From the NCBI RefSeq assembly GCF_003201875.1, contig NZ_QJKD01000017.1:1-64000 (forward strand): 64,000 nucleotides of DNA. Direction: 5' to 3'. Below are positions 50,996-59,551 of the stretch, piece after piece (position 1 is the stretch's first letter; every line of letters starts with the position of its first letter). This DNA is from Hungatella effluvii (GTDB taxonomy: Bacteria > Bacillota > Clostridia > Lachnospirales > Lachnospiraceae). Under the pieces are notes generated by a model. It was not told the origin of the DNA. It made no database searches and saw only the letters and a list, made by a program, of their open reading frames with translations. The translations under genes were made by a program, and so were the position numbers.

Positions 50996-53613
50996 AGCCA
51001 TTTCGTCCCCTCTACAAACGGAACAATGCAGACGGCCAGTCCGATTGCCACCGCATACTCGGTCAGGGAAATGTGTTCAAATTCAAACGCATCGGACAGG
51101 AACGGGACGTAGATGACCACGGTCGTGCACAGAAAGGAAGCCACCATGGACAGCCACAGCCACGGATTATGATGTTTTAACGTAAATACCGACTGACTCA
51201 TAGACCGCATGTTGAAGGAGTGGAATATCTCCGTCATGGACAGAGTCAGAAACGCCATGGTCATGCCATCCGCACTGTTCGTAATCTCCCACACGCCCGC
51301 CTCCAGATAATGGCCGATCAGATACGAAGCCAGGGTGATTACGGTCACCGCAATTCCCTGAACCACCACATTAAGTCCGACCCCGCCTGAGAAAATCCCT
51401 TCCTTCGGGCTGCGGGGCGGCCGGTTCATGACGTCCTGTTCCGGCTCCTCCATGCCCAGCGCCAGCGCGGGGAAGCAGTCGGTAATCAGATTGATCCAGA
51501 GGAGGTGGACCGGCTTCAGGACGACAAAGCCGAGAAGCGTCGCAAAAAAGATGGACAGCACCTCTGATAAGTTGGATGACAGGAGAAACTGTATGGACTT
51601 TCGAATGTTATCGTATATTCTCCGCCCCTCTCCCACCGCTGAGACAATCGTGGCAAAATTATCGTCTGCCAGCACCATATCCGCCACATTCTTCGTCACA
51701 TCGGTTCCGGTAATTCCCATTCCCACACCGATATCGGCATTCTTGATGGAAGGCGCGTCGTTGACTCCGTCTCCCGTCATGGCGGTAATACAGCCTTTCT
51801 CTCTCCACCCATTTACGATTCTCACCTTGTGCTCCGGCTGGACCCTGGCGTAAACGGAATACTTTTCAATCTCATTGCCGAAGTCCTCATCAGATATCTC
51901 GTCGAGACCAGCGCCTGTGATGGCCTGTTCCGGTGATGTGATGATGCCAAGCTGCATGGCGATGGCCACCGCCGTGTCTTTATGATCGCCGGTAATCATA
52001 ATAGGACGGATTCCGGCTCTGCGGCACTCTTCGATGGCAGGCAGCACCTCGGGGCGCACCGGGTCGATCATCCCGGTGAGACCGAGGAAACAGAGCTTCT
52101 GCTCCAGCTCTCCGGCCTCCCAGCCGGCGGGGCGGGCTGTGTACTCTCTCGCAGCAGCCGCAAGAACACGGAGAGCCCGGTCGGCCAGCGATTTATTGGC
52201 AAGAAGAATTCTTTCCCTGTCCTCCTCACGCAGCGGAACGGCCCTTCCATCCGACAGTATGTGAGTACAGCGTTTCAGAACCTCATCCGGAGCGCCTTTC
52301 GTGAACTGAATCACGGTCCCATCCGCCTTTTCATGTACGGTCGACATCATCTTCCGCATGGAATCGAAGGGTGCCTCACCGATCCGCACATACTCCCGTT
52401 TTAAGAGGTTCTGGTTAAGTCCTGCGGACCATGCGTAGGCTGCGAGAGCCGCCTCGGTGGGTTCTCCCTCCACCTCATTCTTATCGTTTAAATAAGCGTC
52501 GTTGCAGAGTGCCATGGCCGCCGCCAGTGCCGTCTCGTCGGATCCGGTATGTTCCACGACGGTCATCCGGTTCTGCGTCAGCGTTCCCGTTTTGTCAGAA
52601 CAGATGATCTGGGTGCACCCAAGAGTCTCCACGGCCGTCAGCTTCCGGATGATAGCATTTTTCCTGGACATGTTGGTGACGCCGATGGAGAGCACGATGG
52701 TGACAACGGCCGCCAGCCCTTCCGGTATGGCTGCCACCGCCAGGCTCACGGCGATCATAAATGTATCCATGACCGTATGCCCGGAAATGGCCGGATAGGC
52801 GCGCAGTAAGCTGACTGCAAATATAATCACGCAGATGCCGAGCACCAGCACGCTGAGAATTCGGCTCAGCTGGGAAAGCTTTCCCTGAAGCGGCGTCTCA
52901 TTATCCTTTGTCTGAGTCAGGGCATCCGCGATCTTCCCCATCTCCGTATCCATGCCGGTGCCTGTCACGACCGCTGCTCCGCGGCCATATACGACCGTGC
53001 TTCCCATGTAGACCATGTTCTTCCTGTCGCCCAGTGGAATGTCCTTCGTCCCCTCCTCCAGGGAAAGAACGCGTTCCGTCTTGAGAACCGGCACCGACTC
53101 CCCGGTCAGGGCGGCTTCTTCCACCTTCATGCTGGCGCACTCCAGAATCCTGCCGTCTGCCGACACCGCATCTCCGGCCTCCAGGACGATGATATCGCCG
53201 CGCACAAGCTCCTCGCTCCGGATCGTCTGCTGCTTACCATCCCGCATTACTTTGGAAGTGGCCGCCGCGATCTCCTGCAGGGCAGCTATGGCTTTCTCAG
53301 CCTTGCTCTCCTGCGCCACTCCCAGCACCGCATTGATGAGAACGACGATCATAATAATGATCACATCCGCAAACGACTCCCCCGCATAGACCGCCGTCAT
53401 TCCAGAGACCACCGCTGCAACAATCAGAATGATGATCATCGGATCGGCCAGCTGACTCAAAAAACGCCTCCAAAGCGGAACCGGCTTCGCCTCCTCCAGC
53501 TTATTCTTTCCATCTGCCATAAGTCTGCCGGCCGCTTCCTCTGCACTCAGGCCTGTCCGTTTCGTATTCAGTTTTTTCAGAACTTCCTCCGAAGTATCCA
53601 AGTATCCCTTCAT
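50977..53613 (-). CDS. Cation-transporting P-type ATPase, Ca2+ (P2A/P2B) type
   Basis: About 878 residues. Actuator domain ALTGESVP, phosphorylation site CSDKTGTLTQN, hinge TGDGVNDAP, and PEGLAAVVTIVLS in TM4, the last being typical of calcium pumps; ten helices. It exports Ca2+ (or Mn2+) using ATP. The ATG at 53613 has AGGAGG 7 nt upstream; the frame extends 25 codons farther but without a ribosome-binding site. Monocistronic. Confidence 0.93.
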   Translation of the reverse strand: MKGYLDTSEEVLKKLNTKRTGLSAEEAAGRLMADGKNKLEEAKPVPLWRRFLSQLADPMIIILIVAAVVSGMTAVYAGESFADVIIIMIVVLINAVLGVAQESKAEKAIAALQEIAAATSKVMRDGKQQTIRSEELVRGDIIVLEAGDAVSADGRILECASMKVEEAALTGESVPVLKTERVLSLEEGTKDIPLGDRKNMVYMGSTVVYGRGAAVVTGTGMDTEMGKIADALTQTKDNETPLQGKLSQLSRILSVLVLGICVIIFAVSLLRAYPAISGHTVMDTFMIAVSLAVAAIPEGLAAVVTIVLSIGVTNMSRKNAIIRKLTAVETLGCTQIICSDKTGTLTQNRMTVVEHTGSDETALAAAMALCNDAYLNDKNEVEGEPTEAALAAYAWSAGLNQNLLKREYVRIGEAPFDSMRKMMSTVHEKADGTVIQFTKGAPDEVLKRCTHILSDGRAVPLREEDRERILLANKSLADRALRVLAAAAREYTARPAGWEAGELEQKLCFLGLTGMIDPVRPEVLPAIEECRRAGIRPIMITGDHKDTAVAIAMQLGIITSPEQAITGAGLDEISDEDFGNEIEKYSVYARVQPEHKVRIVNGWREKGCITAMTGDGVNDAPSIKNADIGVGMGITGTDVTKNVADMVLADDNFATIVSAVGEGRRIYDNIRKSIQFLLSSNLSEVLSIFFATLLGFVVLKPVHLLWINLITDCFPALALGMEEPEQDVMNRPPRSPKEGIFSGGVGLNVVVQGIAVTVITLASYLIGHYLEAGVWEITNSADGMTMAFLTLSMTEIFHSFNMRSMSQSVFTLKHHNPWLWLSMVASFLCTTVVIYVPFLSDAFEFEHISLTEYAVAIGLAVCIVPFVEGTKWLQRRRK

Positions 53614-53681
53614 CACCGCACCTCCTGTCATTCGTCCGGTTGTAAGAGGGAACCGTTTCCGCCTGCTGTAAATAAGGAAAA

Positions 53682-53715
53682 GACTCATATACAGCGTGTA
53701 TACTGTATATGAGTC
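53682..53715 (-). promoter_or_regulatory. Perfect 13-bp palindrome in the ATPase leader
   Basis: GACTCATATACAG and CTGTATATGAGTC around an 8-nt spacer, about 70 bp upstream of the ATPase start. On the minus strand it is followed by TTTTCCTT, so it could be an attenuator or an operator. Confidence 0.5.
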
Positions 53716-53887
53716 TCATTCTTTATAGATAAACCAGGCCGCCGCAAAGCCGCCATGCTGTTGATTTATCTCGCCTGTGCCATATGCGGAATTACTCCCT
53801 CAAATATCCTGTTAACTTAATGTAACTGTATCACAAACCCGCTCCGCTGTCAATCCAGACCTCGCTCGCCCTCGATGTCTTCTTTAG

Positions 53888-53985
53888 CCAAAAAACCCGC
53901 CGCGAGCGGTGGAGTTTTTGACCCTCGCGGCAGTCGTCAGATGGACCCGCAAGCGCGCCCACCTGACTCGTTGCTCGCGGGAATA
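53888..53985 (+). repeat. Family 3 repeat, copy 2, at the 3' end of the YoaK gene
   Basis: Matches the family 3 copy near 27.4 kb (opposite strand) over about 70 bp. The YoaK frame enters it and stops at 53937, so its last 15 or so residues come from the repeat. On the YoaK strand, GCCGCGAG and CTCGCGGC (53899-53931) form a stem followed by GGGTTTTTTGG, a working terminator. Confidence 0.8.
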
Positions 53986-54629
53986 AGCATAATACAGAAA
54001 CAGACAAACAGAAAACCGCAGGATATCCAGATCGTCCGCTCCTCAAACAGGGAAGTCATGAAGCTTCCAAGCGCTGCGCCGATACCAAAGACGAGAATTA
54101 CGCCGTAATACCGGAGACATTTTTCCAGACAGCCCTTTTCCTTCGTATGGCGGTAGCGGTACAGCATCTCCGTCGCGCTGCGCAGATTGCCGATGCACAT
54201 CGTGCTGGCATAGGCGCTTCCCTTCATCTTCCGGAACGCCTCCACCTGCATGGCGCAGACAAAGGACACCAGAATATTGGCCGCCATGTTCATGGACTGC
54301 GGGAGAAATCCCACCACAAACAGGAGCAGTATCTCCAGCACCACCACGATCTGGCGCCAGTGCAGCTTCCCGTACTCCCGGTAGATACCGCGTATGACCT
54401 CCGATATGTAGATTCCGCCCGCAAAGGCCAGCACCGGCACCAGGTACCGGAAGGCATCCGTAAAGTCTCCGTTCATCGCATTGTGTCCCAGTAAAATGAT
54501 ATTCCCCGTCTGGGCGTTGGCAAAAACCTTCCCGCGGGTGTAATACGTATAAGCATCCTGAAATCCACCGGACAGAGTCAGAAAGATACCGGTCGACATC
54601 GCTTCCGACATTTGACCATGTCGTTTCAT
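53937..54629 (-). CDS. YoaK family (DUF1275) membrane protein
   Basis: About 230 residues, six helices; start MKRHGQMSEAMSTGIFLTLSGGFQDAYTYYTRGKVFANAQTGN-type pattern, typical of DUF1275, with GNLRSATE in the middle. Function unknown. The C-terminus (IPASNESGGRACGSI) is encoded by the family 3 repeat and would not be native to the family. The start codon choice (54629) is uncertain because the ribosome-binding site is weak. Confidence 0.85.
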   Translation of the reverse strand: MKRHGQMSEAMSTGIFLTLSGGFQDAYTYYTRGKVFANAQTGNIILLGHNAMNGDFTDAFRYLVPVLAFAGGIYISEVIRGIYREYGKLHWRQIVVVLEILLLFVVGFLPQSMNMAANILVSFVCAMQVEAFRKMKGSAYASTMCIGNLRSATEMLYRYRHTKEKGCLEKCLRYYGVILVFGIGAALGSFMTSLFEERTIWISCGFLFVCFCIMLIPASNESGGRACGSI

Positions 54630-54806
54630 CCAGACATCACCATCCCTTCGGCCTATACTATAGCACAAAGGAACCGGTCATGTCAAAAAAACCGTACTAT
54701 TTTGATGATTGGTCATGAAATTCGTAGATTTCCAAAGCTCCCGGTTATATGCTTATATACAGATCCATCGGAAGCAATGGCATATACATCAAAGGAGGAA
54801 CGATTC

Positions 54807-56255
54807 ATGTCCAGGCAATTGTTACCAAAGGCGGTGCTCTCCGCAAAAGATCAGCATTTCCGGGAATTTGCCCTCCACGACAACATGTGGAAGGTCGTTC
54901 TCTACGTCGGAACGCCGCTGGCCCTGTACCAGAGTTTAAATCAGCTCTTTAAAATCTTTGACTCTATGATGGCGGCCCATATCAGCGCCGGCTCTGTGTC
55001 CGCCGTGGCCTATTTATCCCAGATCAGCCTGATGCTGTCAGCCCTGGGAGGCGGCCTCGCCATCGGGTCCAGTCTGAAAATAAGCGAAGCCTACGGTGCC
55101 GGTGATTTCGATCTGGTAAAGAAACGGGTCAGCACGCTGTTCGCCATGTGCGCGGTCTTAGGCGCCGTCATTCTGGCTCTGCTGGTTCCCTTCACGCCGT
55201 GGTTTCTCCGGCTTGCCCGGACGCCGGAGGCCTTTATCTCGGAAGGGACTCTGTACTTTCGGCTGGAGCTCTTCGGCATGGTCATCAGCTTCTTTAACAA
55301 CATTTATATCGCCATTGAGCGGGCACGTGGAAATTCCGGCAGAATTCTCCGCCTGAATATGGCCGTTATCGCCATCAAGATGTCCTCTACCGCCCTGTTC
55401 GTCTACGGATTTCAGTGCGGAATCAGCATGATTTCCACGGCTACAATCCTTTCCCAGCTGTTTTTGCTGGCTGCGGCTGTGCGAAATATGAATCAAAAGG
55501 ACAACGCATTCGGCTTTTCCATGAAAGCGGTCTCTTTGAAGCCCGCTGTCACATTTCCCATGATCGGACTCTCCATTCCGGTCATTGCAGAGAAGATGGC
55601 CTTCTCCTTCGGCAAGGTCATCATCAATTCCATGAGTACGATCTACAGTTCGCTGACCGTGGGAGCGCTGGGAATCTCCAACAACATCGGCGGCATCACC
55701 ACCATGCCGCAGAACGGCTTCCAGGAAGGCGGATCGGCCATTATCAGCCAGAGTGTGGGAGCAGGAAAGCCCCGCCGCGCGCTGAAGGCCTTTGGATGCG
55801 TTCTCGCCGTCAACCTGGTGATCGGGATCGTGCTCATGGCCTGCTCGCTGTATTTTCTGGATGCGCTCAGCCGCCTCTTTGCCGGCCATGATCCGGCGTT
55901 TCAAAAGATGATTATCTCCATCTACCGCTTCGAGGCGCTGGGGGCGATTCCGCTGGGCGTCACCGCGTCCGTCATGGCCCTGTTGTATGGCTTTGGAAAG
56001 ACGAAACTGACGCTGGCCATCAACTTCTGCCGCGTCTTCATCTTCCGGGTTCCCGTGCTCTGGTTTCTGCAGAGTTTTACTTCCATGGGAAGCTTAAGCG
56101 TCGGGGTCGTCATGGCCGTCAGCAACATTGCCACCGGCGTCTTCGCCTTAATCATCGGTGCTTATGAGATTGTGCGCATCTGCCGCCGTTACGAAATCCC
56201 GCTGTCTGCCCCATTTCCTTTCTCCGGTTTTCAAAAAGCCTGGGGGAAATCTTAA
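54807..56255 (+). CDS. MATE family efflux transporter
   Basis: About 482 residues, 12 helices, two MatE halves (NQLFKIFDSMMAAHISAGSVSAVAYLSQISLM; the middle NGFQEGGSAIISQSVGAGKPRRALKAFG). The ATG at 54807 follows AGGAGG by 8 nt; the open frame upstream is not used. Divergent from YoaK. Exports drugs or cations by Na+/H+ antiport. Confidence 0.92.
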   Translation: MSRQLLPKAVLSAKDQHFREFALHDNMWKVVLYVGTPLALYQSLNQLFKIFDSMMAAHISAGSVSAVAYLSQISLMLSALGGGLAIGSSLKISEAYGAGDFDLVKKRVSTLFAMCAVLGAVILALLVPFTPWFLRLARTPEAFISEGTLYFRLELFGMVISFFNNIYIAIERARGNSGRILRLNMAVIAIKMSSTALFVYGFQCGISMISTATILSQLFLLAAAVRNMNQKDNAFGFSMKAVSLKPAVTFPMIGLSIPVIAEKMAFSFGKVIINSMSTIYSSLTVGALGISNNIGGITTMPQNGFQEGGSAIISQSVGAGKPRRALKAFGCVLAVNLVIGIVLMACSLYFLDALSRLFAGHDPAFQKMIISIYRFEALGAIPLGVTASVMALLYGFGKTKLTLAINFCRVFIFRVPVLWFLQSFTSMGSLSVGVVMAVSNIATGVFALIIGAYEIVRICRRYEIPLSAPFPFSGFQKAWGKS

Positions 56256-56349
56256 GCAAATAGTAATGGCCTTTTTCTCAAAATACGGTATACTGGAGGT
56301 AACGGCGGAGGAATCCGCCTCCTGCCGACAGATACAAAGGAGAACGCAT

Positions 56350-57246
56350 ATGGGATTATTTAAAAAGAAAAAAGAACCGAAAGAAGAGCTGAAGCAGAAC
56401 CTTGAGGAAAAAGCAGAATTTCAGAACCTTTATCAGATCTATCTTCTGTTTGAAGAAAAACCGGTTAAGCCGGAGGCCGGGATCATACGCACGGCTCTGG
56501 AAGAAACCTTCGGCGCGATCGACATCGTGTCCCCTTCACCGGCTCTGACCTCTTTTGCCGTAAAAAAATATCTGGCACAGTTTAAAGACGGCGCCCTGCC
56601 GCCCCAGGTCGTCATGGGGGACGTTCAGGAATTCAAGCAGGACTCCATTGACGCATTTTCCCGGAGCCAGCTCTGGGATGTGGCCGACGGAGACGCTCTT
56701 TTGGAGCGGTGCCGGTATGAGATTTTTCTGTTTGACATGATGGCTGCCGTGCTGGAATACAAGGAGCGCTGTGAGATGATGATGGACTGGATGGAGACAG
56801 CGGTCAGACTGTTTCCTGACTGCACTGCGGTCTGGATCAAGCCGGCCGGGAAACTGTTTACCGCAGATCAGATCAGGGAACACAAAATACCGCGTGAAGA
56901 CCGTTTCATATACTTTGGCGTCAACGCCCGCCTTTTCAACATCTCCGGCAGCGACGACAAGGTTGTGGATACCCTGGGTCTCTATGCAATCGGACTCCCT
57001 GACGTCCAGTACCATTTCCGGGGTCTGGAGCCGCAGGCCGTCGTAAACCATGCGTATAATGCGGCCTCCTATCTCTACGCGGCCGACGCGCCGGTCAAGT
57101 CCGGTGAGACCATCGACGGAATCGCAGACGGCCGGATGAGCCGGGAGGTCCAGTGGAGATGCCAGTACGAGGACGCCCTAATCCAGCCAGTCCGGGTGGT
57201 CATGGACATCTGCCCCGGGGAATACGCGGCGGGGCATAGGGAATAA
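56350..57246 (+). CDS. DUF4261 domain protein
   Basis: 298 residues, soluble. Basic start (MGLFKKKKEPKEELKQN), then a long alpha/beta region ending with the DUF4261-like VVNHAYNAASYLYAADAPVKSGETIDG. AAAGGAG lies 7 nt before the ATG; the longer frame overlaps the MATE gene and is rejected. Function unknown. Confidence 0.82.
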   Translation: MGLFKKKKEPKEELKQNLEEKAEFQNLYQIYLLFEEKPVKPEAGIIRTALEETFGAIDIVSPSPALTSFAVKKYLAQFKDGALPPQVVMGDVQEFKQDSIDAFSRSQLWDVADGDALLERCRYEIFLFDMMAAVLEYKERCEMMMDWMETAVRLFPDCTAVWIKPAGKLFTADQIREHKIPREDRFIYFGVNARLFNISGSDDKVVDTLGLYAIGLPDVQYHFRGLEPQAVVNHAYNAASYLYAADAPVKSGETIDGIADGRMSREVQWRCQYEDALIQPVRVVMDICPGEYAAGHRE

Positions 57247-57260
57247 GCGGTTGTGACCAT

Positions 57261-57313
57261 AAAAAAGGAAGATACTGCTTCAGGGACTCCTGACTCTGCA
57301 TCTTCCTCTTTTT
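57261..57313. terminator. Terminator between DUF4261 gene and dcd
   Basis: AAAAAAGGAAGAT pairs with ATCTTCCTCTTTTT around a 26-nt inner part; T-runs on both strands. Confidence 0.88.
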
Positions 57314-57362
57314 ATTATCCGGTTTTCTTATATTATCTCTTACATCATCTCTTATACCGTTC

Positions 57363-57881
57363 TCACCCAAAGTCCTTATACATGAGACTGGCTTGAATCC
57401 CACTGTTATTCTGATACTTTCCACTGCTGTACAGATCGTATTCCCCATCAATATCATGGTAATAGATCTGGCAGATCTCCACATTCGGATATATTCTGAC
57501 CGGCTGCACACAGAAAATCTCCAGCGTCCAGTACCCGGCGAAGCCAATATCGCCAAAGCCTGCGGTCACATGGATAAAGAGTCCCAGCCTGCCCGTGGAA
57601 GAACGGCCCTCCAGCATGGGGACATAGCGATCCGTCTTCGTAAATTCGTTGGTCCTTCCCAGATACAGCCTGTTGGGTTCCAGAAGAAGCCCTTCCTCCG
57701 GAATCACGATCCGCTTAGTCGGATTGGGCTTTTTCATATCCAGCTCATCCTGCTCGTAAACCAGAAGTTCATCCGCCAGAGACAGGTTATAGCTGTTAGG
57801 ATTAATTCTCTTTTCATCAAATGGAGTAATGATGATCTCTTTCCCCATGTGCTTTAATATTTCTTTTCCCGAAAGAATCAT
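57363..57881 (-). CDS. dcd: dCTP deaminase
   Basis: 172 residues of the trimeric dUTPase-like fold: INPNSYNLSLADELLVY, LEGRSSTGRLGLFIHVTAGFGDIGFAGYWTLEI (catalytic Arg-Ser-Ser and the Glu), and YSSGKYQNNSGIQASL. It converts dCTP to dUTP, providing dTTP precursors, or to dUMP in bifunctional forms. The gene is upstream of no obvious partner but fits with the nearby anaerobic ribonucleotide reductase. Confidence 0.9.
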   Translation of the reverse strand: MILSGKEILKHMGKEIIITPFDEKRINPNSYNLSLADELLVYEQDELDMKKPNPTKRIVIPEEGLLLEPNRLYLGRTNEFTKTDRYVPMLEGRSSTGRLGLFIHVTAGFGDIGFAGYWTLEIFCVQPVRIYPNVEICQIYYHDIDGEYDLYSSGKYQNNSGIQASLMYKDFG

Positions 57882-57893
57882 GATTCATGCCCC

Positions 57894-58127
57894 TCATCCC
57901 AGATAGTCGCCCAGCTCCGCCTCGTTCTTCTTCCCATAATGCTTCATCAGATCCCGCTTTTCCGCGGAACTTAAGCTGTTCCAGAGCTTCTGAACCCTCG
58001 GGTCCTTAAAACCGATGTAGGGAACGCCGTTTTTCTCACATTCATAGGATGACAAATAATGATTCAGCGCACTCCACTCCACGAAAAAACTGTTAATTTT
58101 TGTGCTAAACCTCTTTACCTTCGCCAT
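57894..58127 (-). CDS. Small conserved protein
   Basis: 77 residues, basic and helical (FFVEWSALNHYLSSYECEKNGVPYIGFKDPRVQKLW). AGGAATACC-type weak ribosome-binding site. It is immediately upstream of dcd (12-bp gap), so likely co-transcribed. I do not know its function. Confidence 0.75.
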   Translation of the reverse strand: MAKVKRFSTKINSFFVEWSALNHYLSSYECEKNGVPYIGFKDPRVQKLWNSLSSAEKRDLMKHYGKKNEAELGDYLG

Positions 58128-58258
58128 AAAGGTATTCCTCCCCTTCGGACAACCGTCCTGATACTTTAGACCTGTTTGTGCCTTGCCGATTCCATTGCTT
58201 TAAGTATATCACAGAGACTGCCGGCAGGCAAACAGGGATTTGGGAACCTTAAGTATTT

Positions 58259-58966
58259 TTACAGAAAATTAATAAATTCCTCCCGCGCAGCCGCCATGCG
58301 CGCCTCAAACTGCTGATAGAAATCCAGCTCCTTCTGAAACGAAATCATATAGAAAAGCTTAAGCACCCCCATAGCAGTCCGCTTCCTCGCATCTTCCCCA
58401 CCGGCCTGTTCTGATCCCTCTTCCGGTTTCCGCTCCGGATTCTGCTCCCGTTTCTTCTCCAGTTCCCTGAGGAAGTAATGCCACTCCACAATATAGCTCT
58501 CATAACGGCCCATATCCGGAGTATCCATCCACTTGCGGATCTTGACCTTCGTCTTCTGCTCCTTCCGGCATTCGTGAATCTGGTTAAAATACCGGAAGCC
58601 GTGGTCCTCATAGATTCGGCCAAGCGGAAACATCCGGCAGATTCCCGGTCTGAAGGGATGAATCCGGCAGCGCCCCTCCTCGTTTAAAAAGGTGCAGGCC
58701 TCCCCCTCTCCGGACATCTTCAGGTTTGGCAGAATTATGCCATCCACCAGATTCAGCTCCACTGCCTCCGCCAGCAGCCCCTCAAAGGACAGGCCGAGGC
58801 CCGTCTCCAGCCGAAAGACGTCATAGGGATCTAAAACAATGGAACTTCCCATGCCCCGGCAGCAGGCGGAACAGCCGCGGCAGTCGTCACAGCCCACCTT
58901 CACCATGTCGCTGCTGCCATACAGTTTCCCATCTGATATCTCTTCCAGGCTGACTTCCCGTTTCAT
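58259..58966 (-). CDS. YkgJ family cysteine-cluster protein
   Basis: About 235 residues. The Cys cluster VGCDDCRGCSACCRGMGSS...GEACTFLNEEGRCRIHPFRPGICRMFPLGR is that of the CxxCxxCC (UPF0153/YkgJ) family, thought to bind zinc or Fe-S. A charged low-complexity linker of K, E and G follows near 190. ATG at 58966 with GGGGGAA about 10 nt upstream; the longer frame overlaps nrdG. Function unknown; it lies just after nrdG. Confidence 0.85.
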   Translation of the reverse strand: MKREVSLEEISDGKLYGSSDMVKVGCDDCRGCSACCRGMGSSIVLDPYDVFRLETGLGLSFEGLLAEAVELNLVDGIILPNLKMSGEGEACTFLNEEGRCRIHPFRPGICRMFPLGRIYEDHGFRYFNQIHECRKEQKTKVKIRKWMDTPDMGRYESYIVEWHYFLRELEKKREQNPERKPEEGSEQAGGEDARKRTAMGVLKLFYMISFQKELDFYQQFEARMAAAREEFINFL

Positions 58967-58982
58967 CCAACCTATTCCCCCT

Positions 58983-59507
58983 TTACCTATCCATTTCAGC
59001 AAACAGCTCCGGACAGCCCGGTTCATGAATCTGCAGCACTCGCTGATTGCTGCTGCCCCGGAATTTCAGTTTGAGATCGTAAAGCTCCTGGTCGAATTCG
59101 CCATCCACCAGGATATCGATGCACGCAAGAAATTCGGGCGTCACCTCGCAGTGTGCCCGTCCCTCCTGCACCAATAGATCCGTCTCGTACGTATAACCGG
59201 TGTAGCACCAGATCGTCTTCTCCGGATACAGCTCCTTAAACCGGAGAACCAGAGGCAGAAGCGCCCGCTGGTTCTCCGGCTCCATCGGCTCTCCGCCCAG
59301 CAGAGACAGACCGGATATATAGCTTTTTCCACAGGAATCGAGGATCTCCTGTACCGCCTCGCCCGTGAACTCATTTCCATAATTAAAATCCCATGCGATC
59401 TCATTAAAACAGCCCCGGCACCGGTGAGTGCAGCCGGACACAAAAAGGCTCGTCCGCACTCCGGTGCCGTTGGCAACGTCACAATGTTTGATATCGGCGT
59501 ATTTCAT
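58983..59507 (-). CDS. nrdG: Anaerobic ribonucleotide reductase activating enzyme
   Basis: 174 residues, radical SAM: CTHRCRGCFN near residue 25 is the CxxxCxxC cluster motif, with GGEPM following. It installs the glycyl radical on NrdD. Start MKYADIKHCDVANGTGVRTSLFVSGC; the ATG at 59507 has GAGGAG 10 nt upstream. A longer frame begins in the intergenic repeat tip and is rejected. Co-transcribed with nrdD. Confidence 0.95.
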   Translation of the reverse strand: MKYADIKHCDVANGTGVRTSLFVSGCTHRCRGCFNEIAWDFNYGNEFTGEAVQEILDSCGKSYISGLSLLGGEPMEPENQRALLPLVLRFKELYPEKTIWCYTGYTYETDLLVQEGRAHCEVTPEFLACIDILVDGEFDQELYDLKLKFRGSSNQRVLQIHEPGCPELFAEMDR

Positions 59508-59527
59508 GATATTATTGCTCCTCAAAT

Positions 59528-59541
59528 GTAACAGTTCAGCC
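59528..59541 (-). repeat. Solitary 14-bp tip of the family 2 element between nrdD and nrdG
   Basis: GTAACAGTTCAGCC is identical to the outer tip of copy B's arm (49955-49968) and shares its first 12 bases with copy C. No arm or core follows. A 14-bp match by chance in 64 kb is unlikely, so this may be a footprint of an excised or decayed copy. Confidence 0.55.
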
Positions 59542-59551
59542 ATGCATCAGA

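Noticed and set aside
54612..54806. N-terminal extension of the MATE transporter
   Set aside because: The extension overlaps the divergent YoaK start and lacks a ribosome-binding site, whereas AGGAGG precedes the ATG at 54807.
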